This document shows positions 1 to 8,558 of a stretch of DNA of 49,033 nt, piece after piece. The notes below the pieces were generated by a model. The model made no database searches. It saw only the letters and a list, made by a program, of their open reading frames with translations, and had not been told where the DNA came from. Source of the DNA: JBIKVP01 sp044356745 (GTDB taxonomy: Bacteria; Pseudomonadota; Alphaproteobacteria; Rhizobiales; Beijerinckiaceae); contig JBIKVP010000006.1 in NCBI GenBank assembly GCA_044356745.1, positions 1 through 49,033 on the forward strand, written 5' to 3'. Position numbers and translations under genes: made by a program. Position 1 is the first letter of the stretch; the number at the start of each line of letters is the position of its first letter.

Positions 1-58
1 CGGTGCGGTGGCGTTTCAAAAGCTCCTGCCGTTGATCCGGTTCTAAAAGCGTACCCAT
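1..58 (-). CDS. IS630-like transposase, N-terminal fragment (runs off the window)
   Basis: An ATG at 58 on the minus strand opens a 19-codon frame that continues past the window edge (MGTLLEPDQRQELLKRHR...). The DQRQEL..RHR pattern resembles the start of IS630-family transposases, which begin with a helix-turn-helix domain after a short acidic/basic helix. The 3' end of what looks like the same family lies at the other edge of the window, and a matching terminal repeat sits 40 bases upstream of this start. Too short to assign from the protein alone; the repeat pairing carries most of the weight. Confidence 0.5.
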   Translation of the reverse strand, partial: MGTLLEPDQRQELLKRHRT

Positions 59-96
59 ACCAAATTGGAATCAAAACAACCTTAATAAAAAGATAA

Positions 97-124
97 CGCC
101 AACTCTTCACTCACGAGGGGTATA
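97..124 (-). repeat. Terminal inverted repeat of the IS630-like element (left copy)
   Basis: Read on the minus strand it is TATACCCCTC, five or six variable bases, then GAAGAGTTGGCG. It matches 48909-48936 (plus strand) in the two conserved blocks, roughly 22 of 28 positions by eye. The TATA at the outer end would contain the duplicated TA target. Confidence 0.65.
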
Positions 125-318
125 ACACCTTTGAAGCGGCAAAAATCTGAATTTTACGTCTCGTTTATAAGAATGCAACGATTTGGTGAGGATTGTGTGC
201 TCATTTCCTGTTTGACATTAGTGACAAGCCCGACTAACCGAAACAACACTTTATAAAAATGTGATAAGGCTCCAAGAGCGCCCCAAAACAGAACGCCCCA
301 GAATAAGGAAAAAAAGCG

Positions 319-684
319 ATGGCTCGTCCAGAACTCGGTACAAAACGTCAGTGCCAAAGCTGTGGTTCTAAATTTTATGATTTGAATAAAGATCCGATCT
401 TGTGCCCAAAATGTGGATCCACATTTCAGGTCTTTGCTCCTGTTGCGGCATTGGCTCGTGCTGAAGATGACGATGAAGTTGTCACAAACGTTGCGGGTGC
501 TGAGCTCGTCTCTCTTGATGATGTTGTCGAGGGCGAAGAAGCAAAAGTGCTTATCGGCGATGATGACATTGATCTTGATGATGATTTAGGGGACGATGAT
601 ACGTTCCTAGAGGAAGAAGAAGACGATAACGACGATGTTATTGATCTGATTGATGGTGACATTGATACCGATGATGAAACTTAA
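319..684 (+). CDS. TIGR02300 / FYDLN-acid family protein
   Basis: A 121-residue protein of unknown biochemical role, found mainly in alphaproteobacteria. The N-terminus starts MARPELGTKRQCQSCGSKFYDLN, a zinc-ribbon-like segment with two CxxC pairs (C12/C15 and C29/C32) around the FYDLN motif that names the family. The C-terminal half (about residues 48-121) is almost entirely Asp/Glu, including runs of acidic residues, and is probably disordered. The ATG follows AAGGAA at good spacing. A strong terminator follows at 710-740, so it is probably a single-gene unit. The minus-strand frame opposite the acidic tail (Ser-rich) is a shadow. Confidence 0.9.
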   Translation: MARPELGTKRQCQSCGSKFYDLNKDPILCPKCGSTFQVFAPVAALARAEDDDEVVTNVAGAELVSLDDVVEGEEAKVLIGDDDIDLDDDLGDDDTFLEEEEDDNDDVIDLIDGDIDTDDET

Positions 685-709
685 AAAGCGGTCAATGTGT
701 TGACTTTTC

Positions 710-740
710 AAAGGCTTCCTCTCATCGGGAAGCCTTTTTT
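710..740 (+). terminator. Rho-independent terminator after the FYDLN-acid gene
   Basis: Ten-base-pair stem AAAGGCTTCC / GGAAGCCTTT with an 8-base loop, running into six T residues. Confidence 0.9.
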
Positions 741-868
741 GCATTTTAGGGACAAGTGGTTTATAAGCCCCAATGTTATATTCAGTAACGCCGTATTAAC
801 CCTTCTCGTCAAGTATTTGTTGAGTATCCGCGCTTTTAAGGCGGTGTTGTGTGTAAAGGTTATGAGCC

Positions 869-2713
869 GTGCATTATAAGCCGACTTTTCATCAAATATC
901 GTTGCAGATCAAGCGCTTACGTGCATGGTCACGCCCTGACGCTTCTCTCGTTTATACTCCAAGCTTAAAATCTTTCTCGTCCATCGGTGCTTTTGCACTG
1001 TCTTGTACGCTTTCTGTTGCCCTTGCCTGTGTTGGTTTGATGATCTCCACACGTGGTCTTCAGGATGCGATTGCCAATGGTGAGACGCGCACCATTTCGA
1101 TTTATCACACGCACACCAAAGAAAGCGCCAGCATTACGTTTCGCCGGAACGGTAGTTATGATCGTGATGCGCTTGAAAAGCTCAACTGGATGTTGCGTGA
1201 TTGGCGTAGTGATGAGAAAATATCGATGGATCCGCGGCTGTTTGATGTGGTGTGGGAAGCGCACCGCGAGTCAGGATCATCTCAGCCTTTACACGTTGTC
1301 TCTGCGTATCGCTCACCCAATACCAATGCGATGTTGCGTCGCCGATCAAGGGGGGTCGCCAAACACAGCCAGCATACACAGGGCAAGGCGATGGATTTTT
1401 ATCTGCCTGATGTGGATATGGGTCGTGTGCGTGCCATTGGTATGCGCTTGCAAAGGGGCGGTGTCGGTTATTATCCATCGGCCTTTAATCCGTTTGTGCA
1501 TCTTGATGCGGGAAGCGTGCGCTCATGGCCGCGCATGAGCCGTGATCAGCTTGCGCGTATTTTTCCCGATGGACGCACGGTGCATCTTCCTGCCGATGGA
1601 AAGCCACTTCAGGGTTATCAAGAGGCGCGTGCAACCATACTGGCACGCGGTGGAGCGGTTGCTGGTTTTGGTTATGCGGATGCAGATGAAGGCGCAATCA
1701 TCAGTGGTGGTAGCGGCAAAAGCTTATGGGCAGCGTTATTTGGCGGTGATGAAGATGCGGACTCACCTGACAATAAGCCTGTACGTAGTAAGCGTGGACG
1801 TGATACGGCACGCGGCACACAAGTTGCGTCCAATGCACCCACCAGCTCAAGCGGTGATGATGCAGGCTCACGCACCTTTTTTAACGCGCCTTCCGTCACC
1901 ACTTCAGAGCCGCGCGTTACAACGCGCCAAGCACCTGTTGCTGTAGCGTCTTTAACGCCTGTTGTGCCTGATGTCAGACAAACAACGGCTGAACCACGTC
2001 AAACTGCTGTTGAGAGTCCATCCAATGACGTTAAACCAAAACTGATTGATGTTGCAGCGTTTCCTGCGCCACGTCCCTCTGATTTAAAAGGTGTTGAGCC
2101 TATACAGGTCGCATCGTTGATTAACGTGCAACTACCCCCCTCGCGTCCTTCTGATTTAAGCCCAGTTGCACTGCGCGGGGCGCAACAGGAGATTGCATCA
2201 GACATCCCCAAAGTTGACGAGAGCAAGCCTGTCGTGGTTGCACATTTTACGCATCCAGAGCCGCCAAGCCGCCCCTTAGAGGCATCTTCACCGTCATCAT
2301 CGACACCCCTGCCCTCAACGTCTTTGGTCTCTGCGATGCTGCCTCCTGTTCGTGATCAGGCACACCTTGAAGCTCTCACGATGCAAACTGCGTCTCTCCC
2401 TCAACGCACACCGCAACCTGTTGCTAACAATCAGCAAGCCCCTGTTATCACCGTGCAACGTCTGTTTTCATCCGCGCCTTTGGTGCAAACAAGCGCAAAT
2501 GTTAAGGCTCCGGTCGTAACACAGGCGAAGGCGAAAAAGTTTTCAGGTGATACATCGGCGCATCACATGATGGCGCATGTCATGACATCCTCCATCATTG
2601 CACGCCCCATCGCAGCAACGCGCTTTCAAAACATCGTGCGTTCAGAGCCGACACAGGCCTTTTCGGGTGATGTGGTGCGTCCGCTTGCTGCTGCTGGTTT
2701 TGAAAAGCTTTGA
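869..2713 (+). CDS. DUF882 (peptidase M15-like) murein endopeptidase with a long disordered tail
   Basis: A 614-residue protein that probably cleaves peptidoglycan cross-links in the periplasm, as described for the related E. coli MepK (YcbK). A membrane anchor or uncleaved signal lies at about residues 37-60. The DUF882 domain (about 68-218) keeps the zinc ligands of the M15/LAS fold: His169 and Asp176 in SQHTQGKAMDF and His211 in PFVHLD. From about residue 225 to the end the chain is rich in Pro, Ala, Ser and Thr and carries recurring P-x-RPSDL / PPSRP motifs, with no recognisable domain. The start is GTG at 869 with AAAGG about 9 bases upstream; the ATG at 862 stops after five codons. It stands alone, between the terminator at 710-740 and a convergent restriction-modification gene. 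Confidence 0.85.
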   Translation: MHYKPTFHQISLQIKRLRAWSRPDASLVYTPSLKSFSSIGAFALSCTLSVALACVGLMISTRGLQDAIANGETRTISIYHTHTKESASITFRRNGSYDRDALEKLNWMLRDWRSDEKISMDPRLFDVVWEAHRESGSSQPLHVVSAYRSPNTNAMLRRRSRGVAKHSQHTQGKAMDFYLPDVDMGRVRAIGMRLQRGGVGYYPSAFNPFVHLDAGSVRSWPRMSRDQLARIFPDGRTVHLPADGKPLQGYQEARATILARGGAVAGFGYADADEGAIISGGSGKSLWAALFGGDEDADSPDNKPVRSKRGRDTARGTQVASNAPTSSSGDDAGSRTFFNAPSVTTSEPRVTTRQAPVAVASLTPVVPDVRQTTAEPRQTAVESPSNDVKPKLIDVAAFPAPRPSDLKGVEPIQVASLINVQLPPSRPSDLSPVALRGAQQEIASDIPKVDESKPVVVAHFTHPEPPSRPLEASSPSSSTPLPSTSLVSAMLPPVRDQAHLEALTMQTASLPQRTPQPVANNQQAPVITVQRLFSSAPLVQTSANVKAPVVTQAKAKKFSGDTSAHHMMAHVMTSSIIARPIAATRFQNIVRSEPTQAFSGDVVRPLAAAGFEKL

Positions 2714-2746
2714 TTGAGTCACACGCAATACATTTAATATTGGCGC

Positions 2747-5700
2747 TTAAATGTTGGCTTCCAGCAGCGTGATTTCGTCGGGTGTGAGGTCAAAGAGCGT
2801 GTACACCAGCGCGTTGATCTGCGCTTCGAAATCGCGAATTTGCGCGGTGAGTTGGGCGATGTGGGCGCGGTCACGGGTGATCCATGTCTCCCATTGTGTG
2901 CGCTCATCGAGGGGAATATCGACCTTCAAACATTTTTTCACTTCAGCACGGAAGGCGGCAAAATCGGGGAATGTCCACCATGCCTGTAATTTGGTGGAGA
3001 GTTTGGCTTTTTTGGATGTTGATAATAAATCAGGAATACGACGGGTGAGCGCTTGTTCAAGCGCATAGCGCTCCTCAGCCGCACGCTGGCACGCTTGCGC
3101 CAGCCCTGCGAGTTCGGCTTTTTGATCCGGTGTGACATCGGGAATGGGTAAATTTGCGAGATGTTGTGTGGTTGCCTCAAAAAAGCCGCCTCGCATTTCA
3201 GTTGGACGCGATTTAAAGTCCCACCATAAAACATTCGAGTTGAGCAAAGCTAACAAGCTCAGATCATCTGTTGGTATGATGTAGGTTTTATTATTTGAAA
3301 AAACGCCAGCATGACCCACTGAAAAATTTCTCTCCGCGTTAAAATGCGGATAGGTTATTTTGGGTTGATCGAAGGCTTCATAGTAATCACAGGCACGCAG
3401 TTCCCACCAATAGTCGCCTTGGTCTGTGCGTTTTTGGGCTTTTTTCTCAAAAGGGGCAAGGTGTGTTGCAATGGCAGGATACTGTGCGCGGAACCATGAC
3501 CACGCATCCATCTCAGTATTTTGATTTGTGTGTTGTTTTGTCCAACCTTTGGGAATGAAGATCAGCCACAATCCCCTGCTCTCAGCGCGCCACCGTTTGA
3601 GGTCTTTGCCCTCCAGAAAAGGTTTGAGAAGGTCCGCAGATTTGGGGTCTTGCGCACACAAGCGCTCCTTGGTGGCGGTGTCGATAACAAAGGCTTCGTT
3701 CAGCCCTGTTAAAACGCCACGAAAAGGCGTACCATAGACTTGCTTAAGGGTTTTGCGGCCTGTTCGAATTTTATCGCGCAAAGCCTTGAGGGTCGTATGC
3801 TCCAGTTCCCACGAGCCTGTGGTCAGTGCGTCTTGCGGATAGGGTGCGGCGTTGGCCTCAAAATCTTGCTGAAACGACTTGAGCGGCAGCGCATTGATTT
3901 TCCAAAATTGCAACGCGTGATCGGGGCAAGGCAACGTTTTTTGCATCGTCATGATCACAGGATAGGTGGTGACGCCCTCAAAGACTTGCAAATCGCCAAA
4001 ATCCACCACCGCTTCTAGTTGTGTCTTGTGACGTAAAAACTCACGCAAGGGCTTGCCCGAACCCGTCTTGAAGAAGGTGGACGAGCAGATATACCCGAGC
4101 CTGCCCCCCTCTTTAAGTAGGTTGATCCCGCGCTCAAAGAAGTAACAATAAAGATCACCTACGCCGTGATAGACCTCAAAACGCTTTTCCAAATAGGGCT
4201 TCATCGCGCCGAGCATTTCCTGACGCACATAGGGCGGGTTGCCGAGCACCAGATCAAAGCCGCCTTCGGCAAACACCTGTGGAAACGCACTCGCCCACGT
4301 GAACCCATGTGCGAGATAGGCGTAATTGGAGTCTTCAATCAGGCTATCACCCACCTTGAGATTATCATCGAGTGAATCGAGCCGTTTGCCGCGCCGCGCC
4401 GTTTTGACCCACAAGGAGAGCTTGGCAATCTCGATGCTTTCAGCGTTCACATCCACGCCAAACAGGTTGTTGGTGAGGATTTCCGTATCGGGATCAAAGA
4501 AATCCCCCATATGCAGGTTGCCGTTTTCTTCACCCTTGAGCGCGGCAATCTTCTCGTTGACACGGGTCAACTCCATTTTCATCACGTCAAACGCGATGAC
4601 GAGAAAAACCCCTGAGCCACAGGCTGGATCAACCACGCGCAAGGTTTTGAGCCGCTCACGGTAGGCCTCCCACGCCTCGCGTTCAGCGGATTTTTTCTTC
4701 CATTTGAGGGGCTGGGAATCAAGCGTTTCGTAATTCAGGATTTCGCTGTCCTCCACCTCATCGGGGTTATGGGTGAAGGGCTTGAGCGTTTGGACAAAGA
4801 TCTCTTTAAGGTGTGTGCCGAGTGTTTGTTCCACAATAAAACGGGCGATGTAGTCAGGTGTGTAGACCACCCCGTCGCGCTTGCGGCGTCCGGATGTGCC
4901 TGTCTTTTTTTCGGGCTCGCCCTCCTCACCGCGTGCGTGCGCTTGCAAGCGCTCCACATCGGCAATTGATTGCTCGAAAATATGCCCCAATACCGTAACA
5001 GACACCTCCGAACTGAAATCATACGCGCCTACGCTCTTAAATTTCTTGCACACATGATCTGGAATGGTGAGGCGATCAAGCACGTCATCTGCGGCAAAAA
5101 GCCCCCCGTTATAGGGGGGGATGTTGAGCTTGAGGTTTCCTTCATTGATTGCGGTAAACAGGCTTTTGAAATTGTCCCAGATCGGCGTGGGATTAAACGG
5201 GTTGCTGGTGTCACACGCTTTTTCCAAAATGCGATCAGGTAAGAGCCCTGTGTCCTCGGCAAAGGCGGTAAACAACACACGATCCAAGAGCTTTTGCGCT
5301 TTGCTGATTGTGTCCAGCGGATGCAGATCAGGGAGTTCCTGACGAATTGTGAAAATAAGCAAATCACGCAGCGCTTTGTAGTCATTATAGAGCGCATTGG
5401 TGATGTCTTTATCTTCGCGGCGGCTCTCAGCAAGCAGCTCACCTGTTTTGCCTGTCAACAGGTTTTGCGCCGAGAGCAACAGCATGAATCGGGCGTACTC
5501 GGCGGGGTCTGTCATTTTGACGAGATCAAAACGCTCATAGACCTGCGTGCCTTCGCCAAATCCATATAGTCTGATCTCAACCATGTTGGAGACCAGCACC
5601 CATTTGGCTCCCGGGATGTTGGTGGCGTATTCCCACGCCTGCTGAACAGGGCTTTTGGCACGCCCGGGCATAATGGCATCAAGGTTTTTCGTGCGCGCTC

Positions 5701-6016
5701 CTTTTAATTCGAAGGGCGCAATGATTTGTGTTTGATCCGCGTTAAAATGACCTAATGCTAAATCAACAGAGCCTTTAAGAATGGTTTGCTCAGATGTGAC
5801 GGTATGATCAGCACATTTTGCTGCGCTCACATATCCCAGAACACCCTCAACAATACGTGTTTTAAAATCGGCATGGAGCGCGGTTTCCTTGATGGTCTCA
5901 ATACGCCCTGAACGGATTAGATCGACCCACTCACATAAATATAATGCGTGATCCTCGGGGATGGCCACCGCTTGAAGCGTATAGCGCTTGAGCGTTTTCG
6001 CATTAAACAGTGGCAT
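2747..6016 (-). CDS. Type IIG restriction-modification enzyme (Eco57I-like, fused nuclease and N6-adenine methyltransferase)
   Basis: A single protein of about 1089 residues expected to both methylate adenine and cut DNA. Numbering from an upstream in-frame GTG (6034), a PD-(D/E)xK nuclease motif is visible near the N-terminus: Asp91 in SVDLALG and Glu109-Leu-Lys111 in APFELKG. A helical linker contains YTPDYIARFIVEQ (about 391, motif X-like). The methyltransferase core has DPACGSG (469-475, AdoMet motif I) and NPPY (599-602, motif IV). The C-terminal third should be the target-recognition region (TaqI_C-like). I chose the ATG at 6016 because CAGGA sits just upstream; the GTG at 6034 adds six residues and lacks a good site. 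No separate specificity, methylase or control gene is adjacent, which fits a stand-alone type IIG enzyme. It looks intact. The recognition sequence cannot be read from the protein. Confidence 0.85.
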   Translation of the reverse strand: MPLFNAKTLKRYTLQAVAIPEDHALYLCEWVDLIRSGRIETIKETALHADFKTRIVEGVLGYVSAAKCADHTVTSEQTILKGSVDLALGHFNADQTQIIAPFELKGARTKNLDAIMPGRAKSPVQQAWEYATNIPGAKWVLVSNMVEIRLYGFGEGTQVYERFDLVKMTDPAEYARFMLLLSAQNLLTGKTGELLAESRREDKDITNALYNDYKALRDLLIFTIRQELPDLHPLDTISKAQKLLDRVLFTAFAEDTGLLPDRILEKACDTSNPFNPTPIWDNFKSLFTAINEGNLKLNIPPYNGGLFAADDVLDRLTIPDHVCKKFKSVGAYDFSSEVSVTVLGHIFEQSIADVERLQAHARGEEGEPEKKTGTSGRRKRDGVVYTPDYIARFIVEQTLGTHLKEIFVQTLKPFTHNPDEVEDSEILNYETLDSQPLKWKKKSAEREAWEAYRERLKTLRVVDPACGSGVFLVIAFDVMKMELTRVNEKIAALKGEENGNLHMGDFFDPDTEILTNNLFGVDVNAESIEIAKLSLWVKTARRGKRLDSLDDNLKVGDSLIEDSNYAYLAHGFTWASAFPQVFAEGGFDLVLGNPPYVRQEMLGAMKPYLEKRFEVYHGVGDLYCYFFERGINLLKEGGRLGYICSSTFFKTGSGKPLREFLRHKTQLEAVVDFGDLQVFEGVTTYPVIMTMQKTLPCPDHALQFWKINALPLKSFQQDFEANAAPYPQDALTTGSWELEHTTLKALRDKIRTGRKTLKQVYGTPFRGVLTGLNEAFVIDTATKERLCAQDPKSADLLKPFLEGKDLKRWRAESRGLWLIFIPKGWTKQHTNQNTEMDAWSWFRAQYPAIATHLAPFEKKAQKRTDQGDYWWELRACDYYEAFDQPKITYPHFNAERNFSVGHAGVFSNNKTYIIPTDDLSLLALLNSNVLWWDFKSRPTEMRGGFFEATTQHLANLPIPDVTPDQKAELAGLAQACQRAAEERYALEQALTRRIPDLLSTSKKAKLSTKLQAWWTFPDFAAFRAEVKKCLKVDIPLDERTQWETWITRDRAHIAQLTAQIRDFEAQINALVYTLFDLTPDEITLLEANI

Positions 6017-6255
6017 CGCTTTTCCTGTCTTCACGCGGTTATAAGGGTGAACTTAAACCAACCAGTTGATCATAAAAATACATAGGCATGATGTTCTGGA
6101 TGCCGCAAGCATTTGATGCGAGGGAAAAGCGAACATAAACACAGGGGCGCTTATATGCGTCCTTCCTCCATCATACGCTTGACACTCTTACGTTACCTTG
6201 ACTTTTGTTCTCTCTTTGTTTCGTTGCCCATGTGATACATTGTTCATGCGCAAAC

Positions 6256-6315
6256 GTATTCTCACAACGCGTGATCGCTTGAGATGGCATCAGATGGGTA
6301 GAGTAGTGAGAATAC
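6256..6315. promoter_or_regulatory. 10-bp inverted repeat ahead of the photolyase operon (possible operator)
   Basis: GTATTCTCAC (6256-6265) and its exact complement GTGAGAATAC (6306-6315) are separated by 40 bases; the second copy lies 16 bases before the first ATG of the operon. It sits between the divergent restriction-modification gene and the photolyase genes (gene-free 6017-6331). It could bind a repressor as paired half-sites; photolyase operons in other bacteria are often light- or SOS-controlled, but I cannot assign a regulator. Confidence 0.4.
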
Positions 6316-6331
6316 GGGCGGGAATGCGAGA

Positions 6332-6709
6332 ATGACTGTCACAACGCATGTTGTCTGGTTCAAGCGTGATTTACGGGTTGAAGACCATGCTCCGCTTCTA
6401 GAAGCTTCGCGGCGGGGGCGCGTCGTTCCGCTTTATATGATTGAGCCTGAGCTATGGAAACAGCCCGATAGCTTTATTCATGAGCCGTGGCGCATCGAGA
6501 ACCCGCCTGCGGATTATCCTCAACCCATCGTTCATCATGAGAGCGCCATTAAACATGCGCGGCTTGAAATATCGAAGCGATGGAAGCAGGAGACTTTTCG
6601 TGATCAGGCAAAAGCGGTGAACCACAAACTTGGTAGCCGCAATAGACCACCGTCCCGTTCAAAAAATATCCCTCAAAAACCAATACAACAGCTTAGCTTA
6701 GACGTATGA
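6332..6709 (+). pseudogene. Photolyase remnant: in-frame internal deletion joining N- and C-termini
   Basis: The first ~47 residues are the start of a DNA photolyase alpha/beta domain (VVWFKRDLRVEDHAPL, then VVPLYMIEPELW). They run without a break into a photolyase C-terminal tail (FIHEPWRIENPPADYPQPIV, then a basic end containing KLGSRN). An intact family member is about 500 residues, so roughly 390-400 residues, including nearly the whole antenna domain and the FAD-binding helical domain, are missing, while the reading frame is kept. The 125-residue product cannot bind FAD or repair DNA. It still has a start with GGGA upstream, and its stop overlaps the next ATG (ATGA), so it may persist because it carries the ribosome entry for the downstream operon. 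The last ~25 residues are less typical. Confidence 0.75.
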
Positions 6710-7020
6710 ATGATGTGAACAGTGTTAGTGGGCGGATATTGAGGCCAAAAATCGTCATGATGCCATCCCACACCCCCGCTTTTATCAGTGATGTGATCCG
6801 TATGGCGTGGGCGGATGACGTTTCATTTGATCAAATCAAAAAAGACAAAGGGCTTTGTGAAGCCGATGTCATCAAAATGATGCGCACTAACCTGAAAGCA
6901 AGCAGCTTTAAACTTTGGCGCAAGCGTGTTTCAGGCCGACATTCTAAACATGAAAAACGTGCGGCATTGCGGGCTCAACCCGCTTTTACACCAGATGTCC
7001 TTTTTCATGAGGACGTGTAA
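6706..7020 (+). CDS. TIGR03643 / DUF2805 family protein
   Basis: A 104-residue small basic protein. The core PAFISDVIRMAWADDVSFDQI, followed by KDKGLCEADVIKMMR and SSFKLWRKRVSGR, is typical of the TIGR03643 family, whose function is unknown but which often travels with photolyase and DUF2256 genes. The likely functional start may be the internal ATG of MPSHTPAF (residue 19), as family members begin near there. It overlaps the preceding remnant by ATGA and the next gene by one base (TAATG), indicating translational coupling. The helix-turn-helix-like shape suggests nucleic-acid binding, which is inference. Confidence 0.8.
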   Translation: MNDVNSVSGRILRPKIVMMPSHTPAFISDVIRMAWADDVSFDQIKKDKGLCEADVIKMMRTNLKASSFKLWRKRVSGRHSKHEKRAALRAQPAFTPDVLFHEDV

Positions 7021-8558
7021 TGGCCGCGCTTCGTCTTATCCTTGCGGATCAACTCTCACATTCAATTGCATCCTTGCAAGGGTTAGACAAAGCACGTGAT
7101 ACTGTGATGCTATGCGAGGTGATGGAAGAAGCGACTTACGTTCCACATCATCCTAAAAAGATCGCTTTTTTGTTCGCAGCTATGCGTCATTTTGCCGCTG
7201 AACTTGAGGCTCAGGGCGTCAATGTGCGTTACATAAAACTGGATGATCCTGATAATTCAGGGTGTTTTACTGGCGAAGTACAACGTGCATTAAAAGCGCT
7301 CAAGCCCTCTCATGTGGTGGTGACGGAGCCAAGCGAATATCGCGTGCTCACAATGATGCGATCATGGCAAGATGTTTTCGATTTTCTGGTTGAGCTTTTG
7401 CCTGATACGCGCTTTCTTGCGAATTATGCGCAATTTGCCGCGTGGGCGAAGGGCAAAAAGCAACTGCGCATGGAATTCTTTTATCGTGAGATGCGCAAGA
7501 CCTATAGCATTTTGATGGATGATGATGGTCAACCCTTGGGTGGTGAATGGAATTTTGATAAAGAGAACCGCAAACCTCCCAAAGCAGGGATGACATCACC
7601 ACCACGCCTTAGTCATCAAAAATCGGGGATAACCCTCGACGTTTTAACGCTGGTTAAAGCGCGCTTTTCGCATCATTTTGGCACGCTTGAGCCATTTCAT
7701 TATGCTGTGACACGCGATCAAGCACTGCTTGAGCTTGATCATTTTATTGAAAATTTGCTTCCCTCGTTTGGTGATTATCAGGATGCGATGGTCGCGGGAG
7801 AGCCTTATCTTTATCACTCCTTGCTATCGAGCTATCTCAATGCAGGATTACTTTTGCCGCTTGAAATGTGCCAGAAAGCGGACGCTGCTTATCGTAAAGG
7901 TCATGCACCACTCAATGCCGTCGAAGGGTTTATTCGCCAGATTTTAGGATGGCGTGAATATATTCGCGGCATTTATTGGCACTTTATGCCAGATTATGGC
8001 ACGCGCAATCGCTTGAATGCCACGCGTCCACTTCCCGATTTTTACTGGACGGCCAAAACACACATGTTTTGTGTTGCAGAAGCGGTTTGTCATACACGTG
8101 ATCATGCCTACTCACATCATATTCAGCGGTTGATGGTAACAGGTAATTTTGCGCTGCTTGCAGGGCTTGATGTTCAACAGGTACAAGAGTGGTATCTTGC
8201 CGTTTATTCAGACGCGTATGAGTGGGTGGAGATGCCTAACACCCTTGGTATGGCGCTGTTTGGTGACGGCGGTGTGGTGGCAAGTAAGCCTTATGCCGCG
8301 AGCGGCAAATATATTCACCGCATGAGTAATTATTGCGCACGATGCCGATACGATCCTGACGTGATGACAGGTGACAATGCTTGTCCGTTTAACGCGCTAT
8401 ATTGGGATTTTCTGGTGCGCCATGAGACTTTATTTCGCGGCAATCAGCGTATGCCTTATGTCTTTTCAACGTGGGACAAATTTGCACCAGAAAAACAAAA
8501 GGCTATCCGTGCACAAGCTGCACTGACATTGAAAAAAATGGCTGAGGGGCAGTTATGA
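7020..8558 (+). CDS. phrB: FeS-containing cryptochrome/photolyase (PhrB/CryB type, prokaryotic (6-4) photolyase)
   Basis: A 512-residue flavoprotein of the FeS-BCP class, whose best-known member, Agrobacterium PhrB, repairs UV-induced (6-4) photoproducts. The N-terminal antenna domain starts ALRLILADQLSH; the FAD-binding helical domain includes FIRQILGWREYIRGIYW (about 304-320). Four cysteines placed for the [4Fe-4S] cluster are present: C351 (MFC), C439 and C442 (YCARC) and C455 (NACPFN). The conserved active-site region SHHIQRLM is at about 365-372. The gene looks complete, so it is the only functional photolyase in this operon, since the other one is deleted. It is coupled by overlaps to genes on both sides. 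A photoreceptor rather than repair role (as suggested for Rhodobacter CryB) is possible. Confidence 0.93.
   Translation: MAALRLILADQLSHSIASLQGLDKARDTVMLCEVMEEATYVPHHPKKIAFLFAAMRHFAAELEAQGVNVRYIKLDDPDNSGCFTGEVQRALKALKPSHVVVTEPSEYRVLTMMRSWQDVFDFLVELLPDTRFLANYAQFAAWAKGKKQLRMEFFYREMRKTYSILMDDDGQPLGGEWNFDKENRKPPKAGMTSPPRLSHQKSGITLDVLTLVKARFSHHFGTLEPFHYAVTRDQALLELDHFIENLLPSFGDYQDAMVAGEPYLYHSLLSSYLNAGLLLPLEMCQKADAAYRKGHAPLNAVEGFIRQILGWREYIRGIYWHFMPDYGTRNRLNATRPLPDFYWTAKTHMFCVAEAVCHTRDHAYSHHIQRLMVTGNFALLAGLDVQQVQEWYLAVYSDAYEWVEMPNTLGMALFGDGGVVASKPYAASGKYIHRMSNYCARCRYDPDVMTGDNACPFNALYWDFLVRHETLFRGNQRMPYVFSTWDKFAPEKQKAIRAQAALTLKKMAEGQL

Larger units (their letters stand above)
1..124 (-). mobile_element. 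IS630-like insertion sequence, 5' end (partial)
   Basis: This is the transposase-start end of an insertion sequence that runs off the left edge. Positions 97-124, read on the minus strand, begin TATACCCCTC and continue to GAAGAGTTGGCG. The same blocks occur in opposite orientation at 48909-48936, next to a transposase C-terminus, so the two form a pair of terminal inverted repeats. A TA dinucleotide lies at the outer boundary, as expected for IS630/Tc1-mariner elements, which duplicate TA on insertion. The family assignment is an inference from the protein ends and the TA-bounded repeat. Confidence 0.65.

Noticed and set aside
426..662. Minus-strand Ser-rich open frame opposite the FYDLN-acid gene
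   Set aside because: It is the complement of the Asp/Glu-rich tail; GAT/GAA repeats give Ser-rich antisense frames.
1053..1538. Plus-strand frame of 161 residues inside the DUF882 gene
   Set aside because: Overlaps the catalytic domain of a clearly real gene, with no ribosome site and no motif.
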